64,000 bases of DNA from Alphaproteobacteria bacterium UBA1301 (lineage in GTDB: Bacteria > Pseudomonadota > Alphaproteobacteria > Micropepsales > Micropepsaceae). Below, in pieces: positions 40,582-50,638 of the stretch (position 1 is its first letter; every line of letters starts with the position of its first letter). The notes under the pieces are model-generated. The model made no database searches and was not told where the DNA came from. It saw only the letters and a list, made by a program, of their open reading frames with translations. The DNA is taken from the NCBI GenBank assembly GCA_002307725.1, contig DBUB01000007.1, positions 238,067 through 302,066 on the forward strand. The letters run 5' to 3'. The position numbers were made by a program, and so were the translations under genes.

Positions 40582-42795
40582 ATGTCCTGGACGCGTCGAA
40601 CTGTGCTTGCCGGTTCAGGGGGCGCGCTGGCCGGTGCGGCTGCGGGTTTCCCTCCGCTGGCGGACGCTGCCACCACAGCTTTGCGCCGTCTCATTGGCAG
40701 CGGTGAGGCGGCATTCGATCTTCGTTTGGTACCGCATGATGGTACTCAGCCGTGGTTTGCGATCAATGCCACGGGCGGCGCTGTGCAGATCGTGGCGACG
40801 ACATCGGTTGGCTTGATGCGGGGGGCTTATGCCTACCTCACCGCCATAGGGGCGGCCCAAGTAAACTGGGAGGGGAGGCGTATCGCAGTCCCAAAAAAGT
40901 GGCCGGATCGCGCTGTTGTGCGGTCGCCGACTTTCTTTCGGCATCGGGCCTATCTCAATCCTTGCACCTTTGGCTACACAACTCCGTTCTGGGAATGGCC
41001 GCGGTGGGAGCGCGAGATCGATTGGATGGCGCTGCATGGCATCGATATGCCACTGGCGATGGAGGGCCAAGAATTCGTCTGGCGACAGTTGTGGGCTGAT
41101 GCGGGGTTGTCTGAGACTGAATTGGACGCCTATTTCTGCGGACCTGCCTTTCTGCCTTGGCAGCGCATGGGCAATATCGAAGGCTATGGCATTCTGCCCA
41201 AGGGCTACATCGTAAAAAAACGAGATCTACAGCTGCGGATTCTAGAGCGCCAACGCACTCTTGGGATGACACCCGTGCTTCCTGCTTTTGCCGGATATGT
41301 GCCTAAGGCCTTTGCTCTGCGCCACCCCGAGGCGCGCATCCACAAGATGACGCCGTGGGGTGGGTTTCACGAGACCTATTGGCTTGATCCCACCGATCCC
41401 TTGTTTGCAAAATTGGCGAAGGGCTTCTTGGATCGCTACACGGCCACCTACGGCACAAGCGACTATTACCTTGCGGATGCCTTCAACGAGATGCGCCCGC
41501 CGGTTGCGGACCAGTCGCCGGAAGAGCGCAGCGCAAGTCTGTCGCGCTATGGCAAGGCGCTCTATGACTCACTGAATGCCGCCAGGCCCGGCGCGGTCAT
41601 GGTGATGCAGGCGTGGCTGTTCGGCATTGATCCGCAATTCTGGGACGCCCCGAGCATAGCGGCCTTCCTCAAAGAGGTTCCGGACAACAAGCTGTTGGTG
41701 CTCGACATCGCCAACGACACCTATCCTGGCGTTTGGGAAAAGGCCAAGGCGTTTTCTGGGAAGTCTTGGATCTTTGGCTACATCCACGATTTTGGCGGCA
41801 ACAATCCCTTGTTCGGGGATCTGCCGCTGGTGCAACGGGACTTAAGCAGTCTTCCGGCACGGACCGACGTGGGGCGGCTGGAAGGGTTTGGTGTTTTTCC
41901 AGAAGGGCTAAATACCAATTCGATCATCTATGACTATATGTTCGACCGCGCTTGGCCGGCGGCTGGATCCTCTGGTGATATCGATGCTTGGCTGGCTACC
42001 TATCTGACGGCGCGTTATGGCAAGATGGATCCTGGGCTGCTGGCGGCGTGGAGCGATTTGTGGCGTGCCGTCTATCAGGTGCCGAATTGGCGCACAGGCT
42101 ATTGGAAGGGCGCGTTCGGGCAATATCTGTTTTGTAAGCGTCCGGACCAGACGTTCCAGGATTTTGACCAAGAGCCCGGCGATCTCGCCTTGTTGCAGAA
42201 GGCGGTCCATGCGTTGCTCAAGCTCGCACCGTCCTATGGGCATGAGCTGCTATTCCGCTACGATGTGATCGCTGCCTCTTGCCATTACGCCACCCTGTGC
42301 CTCGATCAAACGCTTTGCAGCATGATCCGGTCCTATGGGACAGGTGATAGCGCTGCGGCGGAAGCGGCCTGGAAGACTGCGCGCAGAATGTGCCTTCTCA
42401 TAGACGAGATATTGGGTGCTCAGCCCTGGACGCTTTCAGGTTGGATTGAGGAAGCGCGTGCCTATGCGTCAACGCCGCAAGAGGCCAAGATCTATGTCGA
42501 AAACGCCAAACGGCAAGTTACGATCTGGGGTGGTGATGCCGTGCTCAAAGACTACGCTTCCAAAGCTTGGTCGGGCCTCTATCGCCACTTTTATCTGCCG
42601 CGTTGGAGTCTTTACGTAAAGGCGCAGCGCAGCGCGATACGGAGCCAGTCTCCGTTCGATCAGGCTCGTCTGACAGCAACGTTGATTCAATGGGAAACGG
42701 CATGGGCGGAAAATCCCCGCAGTTTTCCTCAGCGGTCACCAACCAAACTCTTTGATGCCATCACGGTTTTGCTGGCCCAATGCGCTCGGGGGTGA
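40582..42795 (+). CDS. GH89 alpha-N-acetylglucosaminidase (Tat-exported)
   Basis: A 737-residue homologue of lysosomal NAGLU. ATG 40582 follows GAGG by five bases and opens a Tat signal (SWTRRTVLAGSGGALAGAAA). Family features: TTPFWEWPRWEREIDWMALH near 135, PLAMEGQEFVWRQLW, LPWQRMGNIEGYG, PWGGFHETYWLDPTDPLF, the Glu of LADAFNEMRPP near 305, and GYIHDFGGNN. It removes terminal alpha-linked GlcNAc from glycans. The stop is 2 bp before the start of the NagX-like gene, so they are coupled, and the gene sits behind a LacI-type operator. Confidence 0.92.
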   Translation: MSWTRRTVLAGSGGALAGAAAGFPPLADAATTALRRLIGSGEAAFDLRLVPHDGTQPWFAINATGGAVQIVATTSVGLMRGAYAYLTAIGAAQVNWEGRRIAVPKKWPDRAVVRSPTFFRHRAYLNPCTFGYTTPFWEWPRWEREIDWMALHGIDMPLAMEGQEFVWRQLWADAGLSETELDAYFCGPAFLPWQRMGNIEGYGILPKGYIVKKRDLQLRILERQRTLGMTPVLPAFAGYVPKAFALRHPEARIHKMTPWGGFHETYWLDPTDPLFAKLAKGFLDRYTATYGTSDYYLADAFNEMRPPVADQSPEERSASLSRYGKALYDSLNAARPGAVMVMQAWLFGIDPQFWDAPSIAAFLKEVPDNKLLVLDIANDTYPGVWEKAKAFSGKSWIFGYIHDFGGNNPLFGDLPLVQRDLSSLPARTDVGRLEGFGVFPEGLNTNSIIYDYMFDRAWPAAGSSGDIDAWLATYLTARYGKMDPGLLAAWSDLWRAVYQVPNWRTGYWKGAFGQYLFCKRPDQTFQDFDQEPGDLALLQKAVHALLKLAPSYGHELLFRYDVIAASCHYATLCLDQTLCSMIRSYGTGDSAAAEAAWKTARRMCLLIDEILGAQPWTLSGWIEEARAYASTPQEAKIYVENAKRQVTIWGGDAVLKDYASKAWSGLYRHFYLPRWSLYVKAQRSAIRSQSPFDQARLTATLIQWETAWAENPRSFPQRSPTKLFDAITVLLAQCARG

Positions 42796-42797
42796 GC

Positions 42798-43904
42798 ATG
42801 ACGCATGAACGCAACCTTGCCATCGATGTCTTTCGTGGGCTGACGATCTTTCTGATGATTGTTGTCAATACCATGGGAGCGGGCGCCGCACCTTATTCCT
42901 TGTTGGTGCATGCCAATTGGTTTGGTTTCACCCTGGCCGATTGGGTTTTTCCGTCATTTCTCTTTGCCATGGGGGCGTCTCTCGCCTTCGCTCTGAAGCG
43001 TCCGATGGGAGAGGGTGCGTTTTGGGCCAAGACATTGCGGCGCGCCGCTCTTTTGTTCCTGATCGGCTTTGCGCTCTATTGGTTTCCCTTTGTGCACATC
43101 ACACCCGACCTCGGTTTTGCGCCCAATCCCTTAAGTGAAACGCGGATCATGGGGGTGCTGCAGCGCCTTGCCCTCTGTTATGCGCTAGCGGCTGTGGCGG
43201 CGTGTTATCTGTCCCCAAAACAGCTTATCGGCCTTTGCGGGACAATTCTTGGAGGCTACTGGCTGTTGCTTATCTTCGGTGTGCCCGCTGGAGACGCCTT
43301 CGATAAGACCCACAATATCGGCACGGTGATCGACAGGTTAATTCTCGGTCCAGCGCATATGTGGCGCTATGACGATGGCTTTGAACCCGAAGGCTTACTG
43401 GGGACGTTGCCCGCAACGGTCAATGTGTTGGCGGGTTACCTCGCTATGGTCTTTCTCAAAAGCAACGGGCGGCGTCTTTTGGCATTTGTCCTCCTTGGTG
43501 TGGCCTTGGCGGTTCTGGCGCTGCTGCTCGATCCCATTCTACCGCTTTCCAAAAAACTCTGGACGCCAAGCTTCGTGCTTTTGACGGTAGGGCTCGATCT
43601 TGTTCTTCTGGCCTTGCTTGGCTCCATCTTGGATCTTTGGAAGCTGCCCATTCGCAGCGGATTCTTTGAGGTTCTGGGCAAAAACCCGCTGGCGGTCTAT
43701 CTCTTCTCCGAACTTCTCATTCCGCTCCAAGCCTTGCTCAAGCCCGCGCTGACTGTTGAGCCGTATCAGTGGCTGGGTGTGGCGGTCTTTCAGCATCTGG
43801 CCCCGGGGGCGCTGGGTACACTCTTGTGCGCGCTCGCTTACACGATGCTGTGCTGGTCGTTCGGGTATGCGCTCCACCGTCATCGCATCTATGTTCGCCT
43901 CTGA
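42798..43904 (+). CDS. NagX/HGSNAT-like multipass membrane protein
   Basis: A 368-residue protein with about ten membrane segments. Its N-terminus (RNLAIDVFRGLTIFLMIVVN) and WFGFTLADWVFPSFLFAMG are typical of the heparan-alpha-glucosaminide N-acetyltransferase-like family (DUF1624/DUF5009), including NagX of N-acetylglucosamine regulons. The human relative moves acetyl groups across a membrane onto glucosamine, and bacterial NagX is thought to help GlcNAc or chitooligosaccharide use. Translational coupling to GH89 fits a role with the released GlcNAc. Confidence 0.85.
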   Translation: MTHERNLAIDVFRGLTIFLMIVVNTMGAGAAPYSLLVHANWFGFTLADWVFPSFLFAMGASLAFALKRPMGEGAFWAKTLRRAALLFLIGFALYWFPFVHITPDLGFAPNPLSETRIMGVLQRLALCYALAAVAACYLSPKQLIGLCGTILGGYWLLLIFGVPAGDAFDKTHNIGTVIDRLILGPAHMWRYDDGFEPEGLLGTLPATVNVLAGYLAMVFLKSNGRRLLAFVLLGVALAVLALLLDPILPLSKKLWTPSFVLLTVGLDLVLLALLGSILDLWKLPIRSGFFEVLGKNPLAVYLFSELLIPLQALLKPALTVEPYQWLGVAVFQHLAPGALGTLLCALAYTMLCWSFGYALHRHRIYVRL

Positions 43905-44256
43905 AGATGCATCGACACGGTAATCATCGGTGCGTGGCGGGCGAGCTCACGTGTTATGCCGGTTGTGGATCACGTCTTTGAGTACCTCGCGATGAAGGCC
44001 GCCGCAAAAATCCGCTCCGACATCGCCGCAATCCTGCGTGAAAGCCGCGAGGGTAAGCGGATTGTTGTGCAAAGGTTGTTTGGTAGCGTTCCCATTGTCT
44101 GCTACCGGTTTCCTTGTTCGCTATGGCTGAAACCACACAGTGCAGAAGCAACAGATCGGTTTGTCACTGTTCTAATTGACAGCCCGCCTTCGTCTTGCCA
44201 TACTTCAGACTGGAAACGTTTCCACAAAACAACAAACTAAACAGCCAGGGGGCAAC
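43905..44256. other. Regulatory gap before the second TonB receptor, with a possible gene scrap
   Basis: This 352-bp stretch holds a LacI-type operator at 44211. From 43991 a short frame reads MKAAAKIRSDIAAILRESRE, followed by GKRIVVQRLFGS, and has a coding look, but I cannot match it and it lacks supporting signals. I treat it as a possible remnant. Confidence 0.3.
44211..44224. promoter_or_regulatory. LacI-type operator (perfect palindrome)
   Basis: TGGAAACGTTTCCA is a perfect 14-bp palindrome of LacI-family form, 32 bp before the receptor start codon. A near copy precedes GH89, and a LacI-family gene lies 6 kb downstream. Confidence 0.7.
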
Positions 44257-46959
44257 ATGATCCGCAATTCGCAAGCTAGAGGGCTCCGCCTATCCGCTTC
44301 TATTCTCGCATTGGCATCGGCCGGGGTGTTCGCGGGATCAGCCTTCGCCCAGGACGTCGAAACGGTCGTCGTGTCGGGTTACCGGCAGAGCCTGCTCACA
44401 TCCGAAGCGCTCAAGCGCGATTCGACCAATCTTGTGGAGGCGATCTCCGCCGTCGATATCGGCAAATTGCCCGACACCTCCATCGCCGATTCGCTCGCGC
44501 GCTTGCCCGGTCTCGCCGCACAGCGCGTTGACGGTCGTTCGCAGGTTATCGCCATTCGCGGTCTATCGCCGGACTTCGCCGGCACAACGTTCAATGGCCG
44601 CGATCAGGTTTCCACGGGCGACAACCGTGGCGTCGAGTTCGACCAGTATCCGGCGGAAGTGTTGACAGGTGTGGTCGTTTACAAGACAGCCGATGCTACC
44701 GTCGTTGGCGCCGGTCTCTCGGGCACGGTCGATCTGAAAAGCGCCCGCCCGTTGAGCTACGATGGCCGCCAACTCGCGTTCGGCGCCCGCGGTGAATACT
44801 CGTCGCTTGGCAATCTGACGCCGGAAGTGAGCCCCTTCGGCCAGCGCTACAATTTTACCTATATCGACCAGTTCTTCGGCAAAAAGCTCGGTGTTGCTGT
44901 TGGCTTTGCGCATCTCGACTCGCCCTTCCAGGAGGAACACACCAAAGCTTGGTGGTGGGGTCTTGGCAGCGATTTGACGAGTTGGGGCGCCAACCCAATT
45001 GGCATAGCCTCCGATAGCGAAGCGCTCATGGGTGCCGAAGCGTGGGTACGTTCGAAGGATCAGGTGCGCGATGGCGTTGTGGCGACGCTGGAATACGAAC
45101 CAAACGAACATTTCCATTCCACGCTTGACCTTTACTATTCCAACTTCAATCAGAAGGAATACATGCACGGTGTGATGTGGACCGCGGACCCTTGGCAGAA
45201 GGACTATCCAACGGGCGGCTATATCAGTGTCGACAACGCCCAAACCAGCACCTATCTCGGGACCGAGTTGATTACCTCCGGCTCCTGGAACGGCGTTCGT
45301 CCTGTCGTGCGCAATGACTACAATACCCGCGTTGACGTCTTGTCGTCCGTCGGTTGGAAGAACGTCTTCACGGTCGCCAAGTGGACGCTGACGGCGGATC
45401 TTAGCTATTCCGGCGCCAAGCGTAACGAGCGGCAGATGGAACTCTATGCCGGCAATACAACTGTCGACACCAATTTTGGGTTTGTCATTCCGACGACACC
45501 AATGTTCCCCACCTTCACGCCTTCGCAGTCCTATACGAATGCGGTGTTGTACGATGCCCAGGAATACGGTCATGACGGGCGTATTGGTATCCCCAAGCAG
45601 AAGGACACCATTCAAGCGGCCCGTCTCGATGCCAAATATGATTTCGGAGGCTTGGTGGAAAGTGTCGAATTCGGCGCCAATTTCCAGACCCGGCAGAAAA
45701 CGCGGACCTATGAAGTCGATTTTGCCACGCTGAAATCAAATTATTCCTCGGTATCCTCGGACTTGCTATACGATCCGGTGTCGCTCGATTTTGCCGGGAT
45801 CGGTGACATTCTGACCTTTAAGTCGAATGCTGTGCTCGACAAGTATTACACCACTGCGAAGAGCATGACCGCGGATGACTATCGCAAGGATTTTAAGGTC
45901 AAGGAAAAGATCTTCACCTCCTATGTGAAGGCCAGCTTCAACACGGAAGTCTATGGTGTAGGGTTGAAGGGTAATGTGGGCGGTCAGCTGATTCATACCG
46001 ATCAGGAGTCGACTGCGAACAACGTCACCACGATACCGCCAACGACTTTGATCCAGGCGGGCAAGAGTTCCTACGATTTCTTGCCAAGCATCAATTTGGT
46101 CGCCGACTTCGGTGATGGCAGCATGTTGCGCCTTGGTGTGGCGAAAACCATGGCGCGTCCACGCGTGGATCAGATGCGTGCCGCGGCGAGCGCAAGTGTC
46201 GATTCTACGACCCATCTGTGGAGCGGCAGTGGTGGTAATCCGAAGCTCTCACCCTGGCGCGCAGATTCGATCGATATCTCGTTCGAACACTATCTTGGCG
46301 ATACGAGTTACATCGCTGTTGCGGGCTTCTATAAAAAGCTCACCAGCTACATTTATGACCAGACCATCAAGTATGACTTCACGGGCTATGTCGATCCCAA
46401 TGGTCTGACGGCCACCAGCACGATCGGTAATTACAGTGCACCGGCAAACGGGAAAGGCGGCTATGTCCGCGGCGTGGAGTTTTCGACCGCACTCGATGGT
46501 AATTTGTTCACCAGCGCGCTCGACGGTTTCGGGGCCTCGTTTAGTTTTTCCTGGACCGATACCTCCGTCAAGCCGAATGGGCCTGGTACATCTATCACGG
46601 CAACCTTGCCTGGCTTGTCGAAGGCTGTTGGTGATGCGACAATTTATTATGAGAAAGACGGCTTCTCCATCCGTGTTGCGGAGAAATACCGCTCCGATTA
46701 TCGTGGTGAAATTACCTATCTGTACTCTAACCTTACCTACACACGCATCTTGAGCGAAGCGCAGACCGATTTGCAGGTCGGCTACGACTTCCAGGAAGGC
46801 TCTCTACAGGGTGTGTCGGTGCAGCTACAGGTTAACAACGTCACCAACACACCGTACCGCACGGTGCAGGATGGCAACTTCTCTGGTGGGGGACGTCAGC
46901 CGCAGGAGTACAATCTCTATGGTCGGCAGATTCTGCTTGGCGTGAACTACAAACTCTGA
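44257..46959 (+). CDS. TonB-dependent receptor of the GH89/GH30/GH3 locus
   Basis: A 900-residue receptor of the Caulobacter/Xanthomonas type. AGGGGGC precedes ATG 44257, and the signal peptide ends GSAFAQ. The TonB-box-like DVETVVVSGYRQS and the plug (EAISAVDIGKLPDTSIADSL, LPGLAAQRVDGRSQ, IRGLSPDFAGTTFNGRDQ) follow. The barrel ends YGRQILLGVNYKL. It sits between GH89/NagX and GH30/GH3 under a perfect LacI-type operator, so it likely imports the glycan those enzymes process. A reading from 44176 would start upstream of the operator and is rejected. Confidence 0.92.
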   Translation: MIRNSQARGLRLSASILALASAGVFAGSAFAQDVETVVVSGYRQSLLTSEALKRDSTNLVEAISAVDIGKLPDTSIADSLARLPGLAAQRVDGRSQVIAIRGLSPDFAGTTFNGRDQVSTGDNRGVEFDQYPAEVLTGVVVYKTADATVVGAGLSGTVDLKSARPLSYDGRQLAFGARGEYSSLGNLTPEVSPFGQRYNFTYIDQFFGKKLGVAVGFAHLDSPFQEEHTKAWWWGLGSDLTSWGANPIGIASDSEALMGAEAWVRSKDQVRDGVVATLEYEPNEHFHSTLDLYYSNFNQKEYMHGVMWTADPWQKDYPTGGYISVDNAQTSTYLGTELITSGSWNGVRPVVRNDYNTRVDVLSSVGWKNVFTVAKWTLTADLSYSGAKRNERQMELYAGNTTVDTNFGFVIPTTPMFPTFTPSQSYTNAVLYDAQEYGHDGRIGIPKQKDTIQAARLDAKYDFGGLVESVEFGANFQTRQKTRTYEVDFATLKSNYSSVSSDLLYDPVSLDFAGIGDILTFKSNAVLDKYYTTAKSMTADDYRKDFKVKEKIFTSYVKASFNTEVYGVGLKGNVGGQLIHTDQESTANNVTTIPPTTLIQAGKSSYDFLPSINLVADFGDGSMLRLGVAKTMARPRVDQMRAAASASVDSTTHLWSGSGGNPKLSPWRADSIDISFEHYLGDTSYIAVAGFYKKLTSYIYDQTIKYDFTGYVDPNGLTATSTIGNYSAPANGKGGYVRGVEFSTALDGNLFTSALDGFGASFSFSWTDTSVKPNGPGTSITATLPGLSKAVGDATIYYEKDGFSIRVAEKYRSDYRGEITYLYSNLTYTRILSEAQTDLQVGYDFQEGSLQGVSVQLQVNNVTNTPYRTVQDGNFSGGGRQPQEYNLYGRQILLGVNYKL

Positions 46960-46965
46960 CCCTCC

Positions 46966-47009
46966 GGTCTGCGCTCATCCCGTGTCCCCTGGGGTGGGCG
47001 CAGACCTTT
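46966..47009 (+). terminator. Terminator or attenuator between TonB receptor and GH30
   Basis: GGTCTGCGC (46966-46974) pairs perfectly with GCGCAGACC (46998-47006), the inner arms CATCCC/GGGGTGG extend it, and TTT follows. Since GH30 starts 18 bp later, partial readthrough would lower GH30/GH3 expression relative to the receptor. Confidence 0.55.
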
Positions 47010-47027
47010 CACACCTTCGAGGGCCGC

Positions 47028-48425
47028 ATGCGTCCGCTCCGTTTTGCCATCGTTGCCGCAGTTTTTGGTGTCGTTTTCGGCTCGCTTGGCGCCTCCGCAA
47101 GTGATGTCGCAGTTTATGTCACGACACCAGATGGCACCAAGCTGCTGACGCCTGAGCCCTCCCTTTCTTTTTCGGCGCCACCGACGACCGGTCTCGTCAT
47201 CGACGCCGAGCGGCGTTACCAAGCGATCATCGGCTTTGGCGCCGCCATTACCGATGCGTCGGCTTATGTGATCCATAACGGCTTGAACGAAGGCCGACGC
47301 GCTGCTCTCATGACCGATCTGTTCGGTCGAACGGGGCTGGGTCTATCCTTCACCCGCTTGACCATCGGCGCGTCGGATTTTTCTCGCACACATTATTCCT
47401 ATGACGATCAACCGGCTGGCGTCAGCGACCCGGATCTGAAGAACTTCTCCATTGCGCCGATGCGTGCGGATGTGTTGCCGGTCGTCAAGCAAGCGCTCGC
47501 CATCAATCCGGATCTGAAGGTGATGGCGTCACCTTGGAGCGCGCCTGGTTGGATGAAATCCACCGGCAGCTTGATCAAGGGCTCGTTGTTGCCCGAGGCC
47601 TATCCGGCTTTCGCCGAGTATCTGAAGCGCTATGCCGATGCGCTAGCTGCCGAAGCCGTGCCGCTTTACGCCTTAACGCTGCAGAACGAGCCGGATTACG
47701 AGCCCGAAGATTACCCAGGTATGCGCGTGACGCCGTCATCACGCGCCGCATTCATTGGTGGTTTTCTGGGACCGCTCTTGTCCAAAACCCATCCCGAAAT
47801 CCGTTTGCTCGATTGGGACCACAATTGGGACAAGCCCGATTATCCGCTGAGCGTTCTGGGCGATGCCAAAGCCGCGTCCTACATCGCTGGCGTGGCGTGG
47901 CACTGCTACAATGGCGAGCCATCCGCGCAAGGGCCCGTGCATGATGCCCATCCGCTAAAGGAAGCCTATTTTACCGAATGCTCGGGCGGCGGTTGGTCGC
48001 CGAAATGGAGCGAGGCACTGCCCTGGATGGCGGGGTCACTGGTGGAATCGGTGCGTTACTGGTCCAAAGGCGTGTTGTTTTGGAATTTGGCGCTGGACGA
48101 GAAATCCGGTCCCCACCTTGGCGGCTGCGGCGATTGCCGCGGTGTTGTCACCATCGATTCCAAGACCGGCGCCATCACCCACAATCTCGAATATTACGTG
48201 CTCGGCCATGCCAGCCGTTTCGTGCTACCAGGCGCCGTACGCATTGAGAGCGGAGAGCCTATAGCGGGTGTCAATGCGGTGGCGTTCCGCAATCTTGATG
48301 CGTCGTTCGTCCTTATAGCGGTCAACCGCACAGCCGAACCGAAATCCGTCGCAGTTCGGCAAGGCAAACGCGGCTTCACCCATGCGCTTGCGGCTGGCAG
48401 TGTCGCGACCTTTGTCTGGCATTGA
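47028..48425 (+). CDS. GH30-family glycoside hydrolase (exported)
   Basis: A 465-residue enzyme with a signal peptide (MRPLRFAIVAAVFGVVFGSL). The GH30 pattern is clear: IIGFGAAITDASAYVI near 67, SFTRLTIGASDFS, ASPWSAPGWMKSTGSLIKG, LTLQNEPDYEPEDYPGM with the acid/base Glu near 224, and KEAYFTECSGGGWSP with the nucleophile Glu near 317. It resembles subfamily 1 glucosylceramidase/beta-glucosidase-like members, which also include beta-1,6-glucanases and beta-xylosidases. The following GH3 is 32 bp away on the same strand. Confidence 0.9.
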   Translation: MRPLRFAIVAAVFGVVFGSLGASASDVAVYVTTPDGTKLLTPEPSLSFSAPPTTGLVIDAERRYQAIIGFGAAITDASAYVIHNGLNEGRRAALMTDLFGRTGLGLSFTRLTIGASDFSRTHYSYDDQPAGVSDPDLKNFSIAPMRADVLPVVKQALAINPDLKVMASPWSAPGWMKSTGSLIKGSLLPEAYPAFAEYLKRYADALAAEAVPLYALTLQNEPDYEPEDYPGMRVTPSSRAAFIGGFLGPLLSKTHPEIRLLDWDHNWDKPDYPLSVLGDAKAASYIAGVAWHCYNGEPSAQGPVHDAHPLKEAYFTECSGGGWSPKWSEALPWMAGSLVESVRYWSKGVLFWNLALDEKSGPHLGGCGDCRGVVTIDSKTGAITHNLEYYVLGHASRFVLPGAVRIESGEPIAGVNAVAFRNLDASFVLIAVNRTAEPKSVAVRQGKRGFTHALAAGSVATFVWH

Positions 48426-48457
48426 GTACCAAAAACAAAACAATGAGAGTCTGAGAC

Positions 48458-50638
48458 ATGTCCTTTCCCAAAGCGGTTGCGGTGCTTTCCTGCGGGTTTT
48501 TCTTGGCCTCCGGCGCTGCGGCGCAATCTTTAGTCCATCCTTGGAGCAATCCCGCCCTTGCCCCGGAGGTGCGCGCCGGGCTGGTGCTCAAAGCCATGAC
48601 GCAGGATGAAAAACTGCGCTTGGTTTTTGGCTATTTCGGATCGCCCAAGACGGATACCAATGTCCCGCCGCCCAAGGAGGCGCGGATGGGATCGGCCGGT
48701 TATGTGCCCGGTATCCCTCGGCTTGGTATTCCGGCGCAGTGGATCACCGATGCAGGCATGGGCGTGGCGACCCAGCGCGACAGCGCAGACACTTTTCGCG
48801 AGCGCACGGCACTGCCGTCGGGTCTTGCGGTTGCGGCGACCTTCAATCCGGATTTGGCCAAGCAGGGCGGCGCGATGATCGGACGTGAGGCGCGCGCCTC
48901 GGGCTTCAACGTACTTCTGGCGGGTGGTGTTAATCTGCTGCGCGAGCCGCGCAACGGCCGTAATTTCGAATATGCTGGCGAGGATCCGTTGCTGGCGGGC
49001 ACAACCGTTGGCGCCGCGGTTGCCGGTATCCAATCCGAGCATGTGATCTCAACCGTCAAACATTGGGCGCTCAATGCCCAGGAAACCGGTCGCCACGTCG
49101 TCTCGTCCGAAATTGACGATGCCCAGGCGCGGATGTCCGATTTCCTGGCGTTTCAGATTGCACTCGAAAAGGGCGCGCCCGGCTCGGTGATGTGCGCCTA
49201 CAACCGCGTCAAAGGCGAGCATGCCTGTGAAAGCGATTATCTGCTGAACCAAGTCTTGAAGCGTGATTTTGCCTATCCCGGTTATGTCATGTCCGATTGG
49301 GGCGCCGTGTATTCCACCGAAAAGGCGGCGCTTTCCGGGCTCGACCAGCAATCGGCCGCTGTCTTTGACGCCAAGCCCTATTTCGGCGCGCCGCTAAAGG
49401 CCGCGATCAAGAATGGTCTTGTGCCCAAAGCCCGTCTCGATGATATGGCGCGGCGTATTTTGCGATCACTTTTTGCCGTGGGCGCGGTGGATCATCCCGT
49501 TGGTGGCGAGAGTATCGATAGTGATGCCAACCACAAGACCGCTCAGGCCGTGGCGGAGGAGGCAATTGTCCTGCTCAAGAACACGAACGCTGTGCTGCCG
49601 CTGGTTAAGACAGCCAAACGCATCGTTGTAATCGGTGGGCATGCGGATCGCGGTGTCATTTCCGGCGGCGGGTCCTCCACGGTTTTTCCGGCAGGTGGCA
49701 ATGCGGTGCCGGGGCTAGGGCCGCAAGGCTGGCCGGGACCGATCGTCTATCTTCCCAATGCGCCAATGGCGGCGATGATGGCGCGCGCACCCATGGCCGA
49801 TTTCCAATATCTGGATGGCAAAGATCCCGTGGCAGCAGCCAAGGCAGCGGCGGTGGCCGATATCGTGGTGGTCTTCGCCACACAATGGGCAACGGAAGAT
49901 GCCGACGTCTCGCTGACCTTGTCGGAAGGGCAGGACGATCTTATTCGCGCGGTGGCCGCGGCCAATGCCAAGACTGTCGTGGTGCTGGAGACGGGCGGAC
50001 CTGTCTTCATGCCGTGGCTGGATCAGGTCGCTGGCGTGTTGGAAGCCTGGAACCCCGGCAGCGGCGGCGGCGATGCTATCGCGCGCGTGTTGTTCGGTGA
50101 GGTGGATGCTTCGGGTCGTTTGCCGGCCACCTTCCCGCAAAGTCTGGAGCAACTGCCGCGGCCAAAGCTGGATGGTGCCGATCTGCCGTCAGGCACGCCT
50201 TTCGCGGTCGCCTACAATGAAGGTGCCGCAGTGGGGTATAAATGGTTCGACAAGAATGCCCTGAAGCCACTTTTCCCCTTTGGCTATGGCTTGTCTTACA
50301 CCAGTTTTGCTTACAGTAATTTTTCTGCCGAGCGCATCACTGGCAAGCTGGTCGTGCACCTCACAGTGAAAAACACGGGCACACGCAGCGGCAAAGATGT
50401 GCCGCAGATCTATGTGGGCGCGAAGGGTTTCGAAGCACCCAAGCGCCTTGCAGCCTTTCAGAAAATGGAATTGCAGCCGGGCGCTTCGACGACATTGTCG
50501 CTGAGTATCGATCCGCGCCTGATCTCGGTCTACGACAGCGCCTCGGCAAACTGGAAGGCGGTGCCGGGATCGCTTCAGCTCTGGCTTGGCAGCTCTGCCG
50601 CCGACCTCAAAACCAGTGTCGAGGTGCCAGCGCCCTAG
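48458..50638 (+). CDS. GH3-family beta-glucosidase-type enzyme (exported)
   Basis: A 726-residue GH3 hydrolase with a signal peptide ending SGAAAQS. The catalytic N-terminal barrel includes GIPAQWITDAGMGVA near 91, SVMCAYNRVKGEHACESDYL, and YPGYVMSDWGAV with the nucleophile Asp near 280. The C-terminal sandwich (EEAIVLLKNTNAVLPL, LETGGPVFMPWL) and the fibronectin-III-like end (PFGYGLSYTSF, RSGKDVPQIYVG) complete the BglX/BglB layout. It should trim beta-linked sugars from the fragments made by GH30 and GH89. It meets the convergent LacI gene tail to tail with the two stops sharing CTAG. Confidence 0.92.
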   Translation: MSFPKAVAVLSCGFFLASGAAAQSLVHPWSNPALAPEVRAGLVLKAMTQDEKLRLVFGYFGSPKTDTNVPPPKEARMGSAGYVPGIPRLGIPAQWITDAGMGVATQRDSADTFRERTALPSGLAVAATFNPDLAKQGGAMIGREARASGFNVLLAGGVNLLREPRNGRNFEYAGEDPLLAGTTVGAAVAGIQSEHVISTVKHWALNAQETGRHVVSSEIDDAQARMSDFLAFQIALEKGAPGSVMCAYNRVKGEHACESDYLLNQVLKRDFAYPGYVMSDWGAVYSTEKAALSGLDQQSAAVFDAKPYFGAPLKAAIKNGLVPKARLDDMARRILRSLFAVGAVDHPVGGESIDSDANHKTAQAVAEEAIVLLKNTNAVLPLVKTAKRIVVIGGHADRGVISGGGSSTVFPAGGNAVPGLGPQGWPGPIVYLPNAPMAAMMARAPMADFQYLDGKDPVAAAKAAAVADIVVVFATQWATEDADVSLTLSEGQDDLIRAVAAANAKTVVVLETGGPVFMPWLDQVAGVLEAWNPGSGGGDAIARVLFGEVDASGRLPATFPQSLEQLPRPKLDGADLPSGTPFAVAYNEGAAVGYKWFDKNALKPLFPFGYGLSYTSFAYSNFSAERITGKLVVHLTVKNTGTRSGKDVPQIYVGAKGFEAPKRLAAFQKMELQPGASTTLSLSIDPRLISVYDSASANWKAVPGSLQLWLGSSAADLKTSVEVPAP

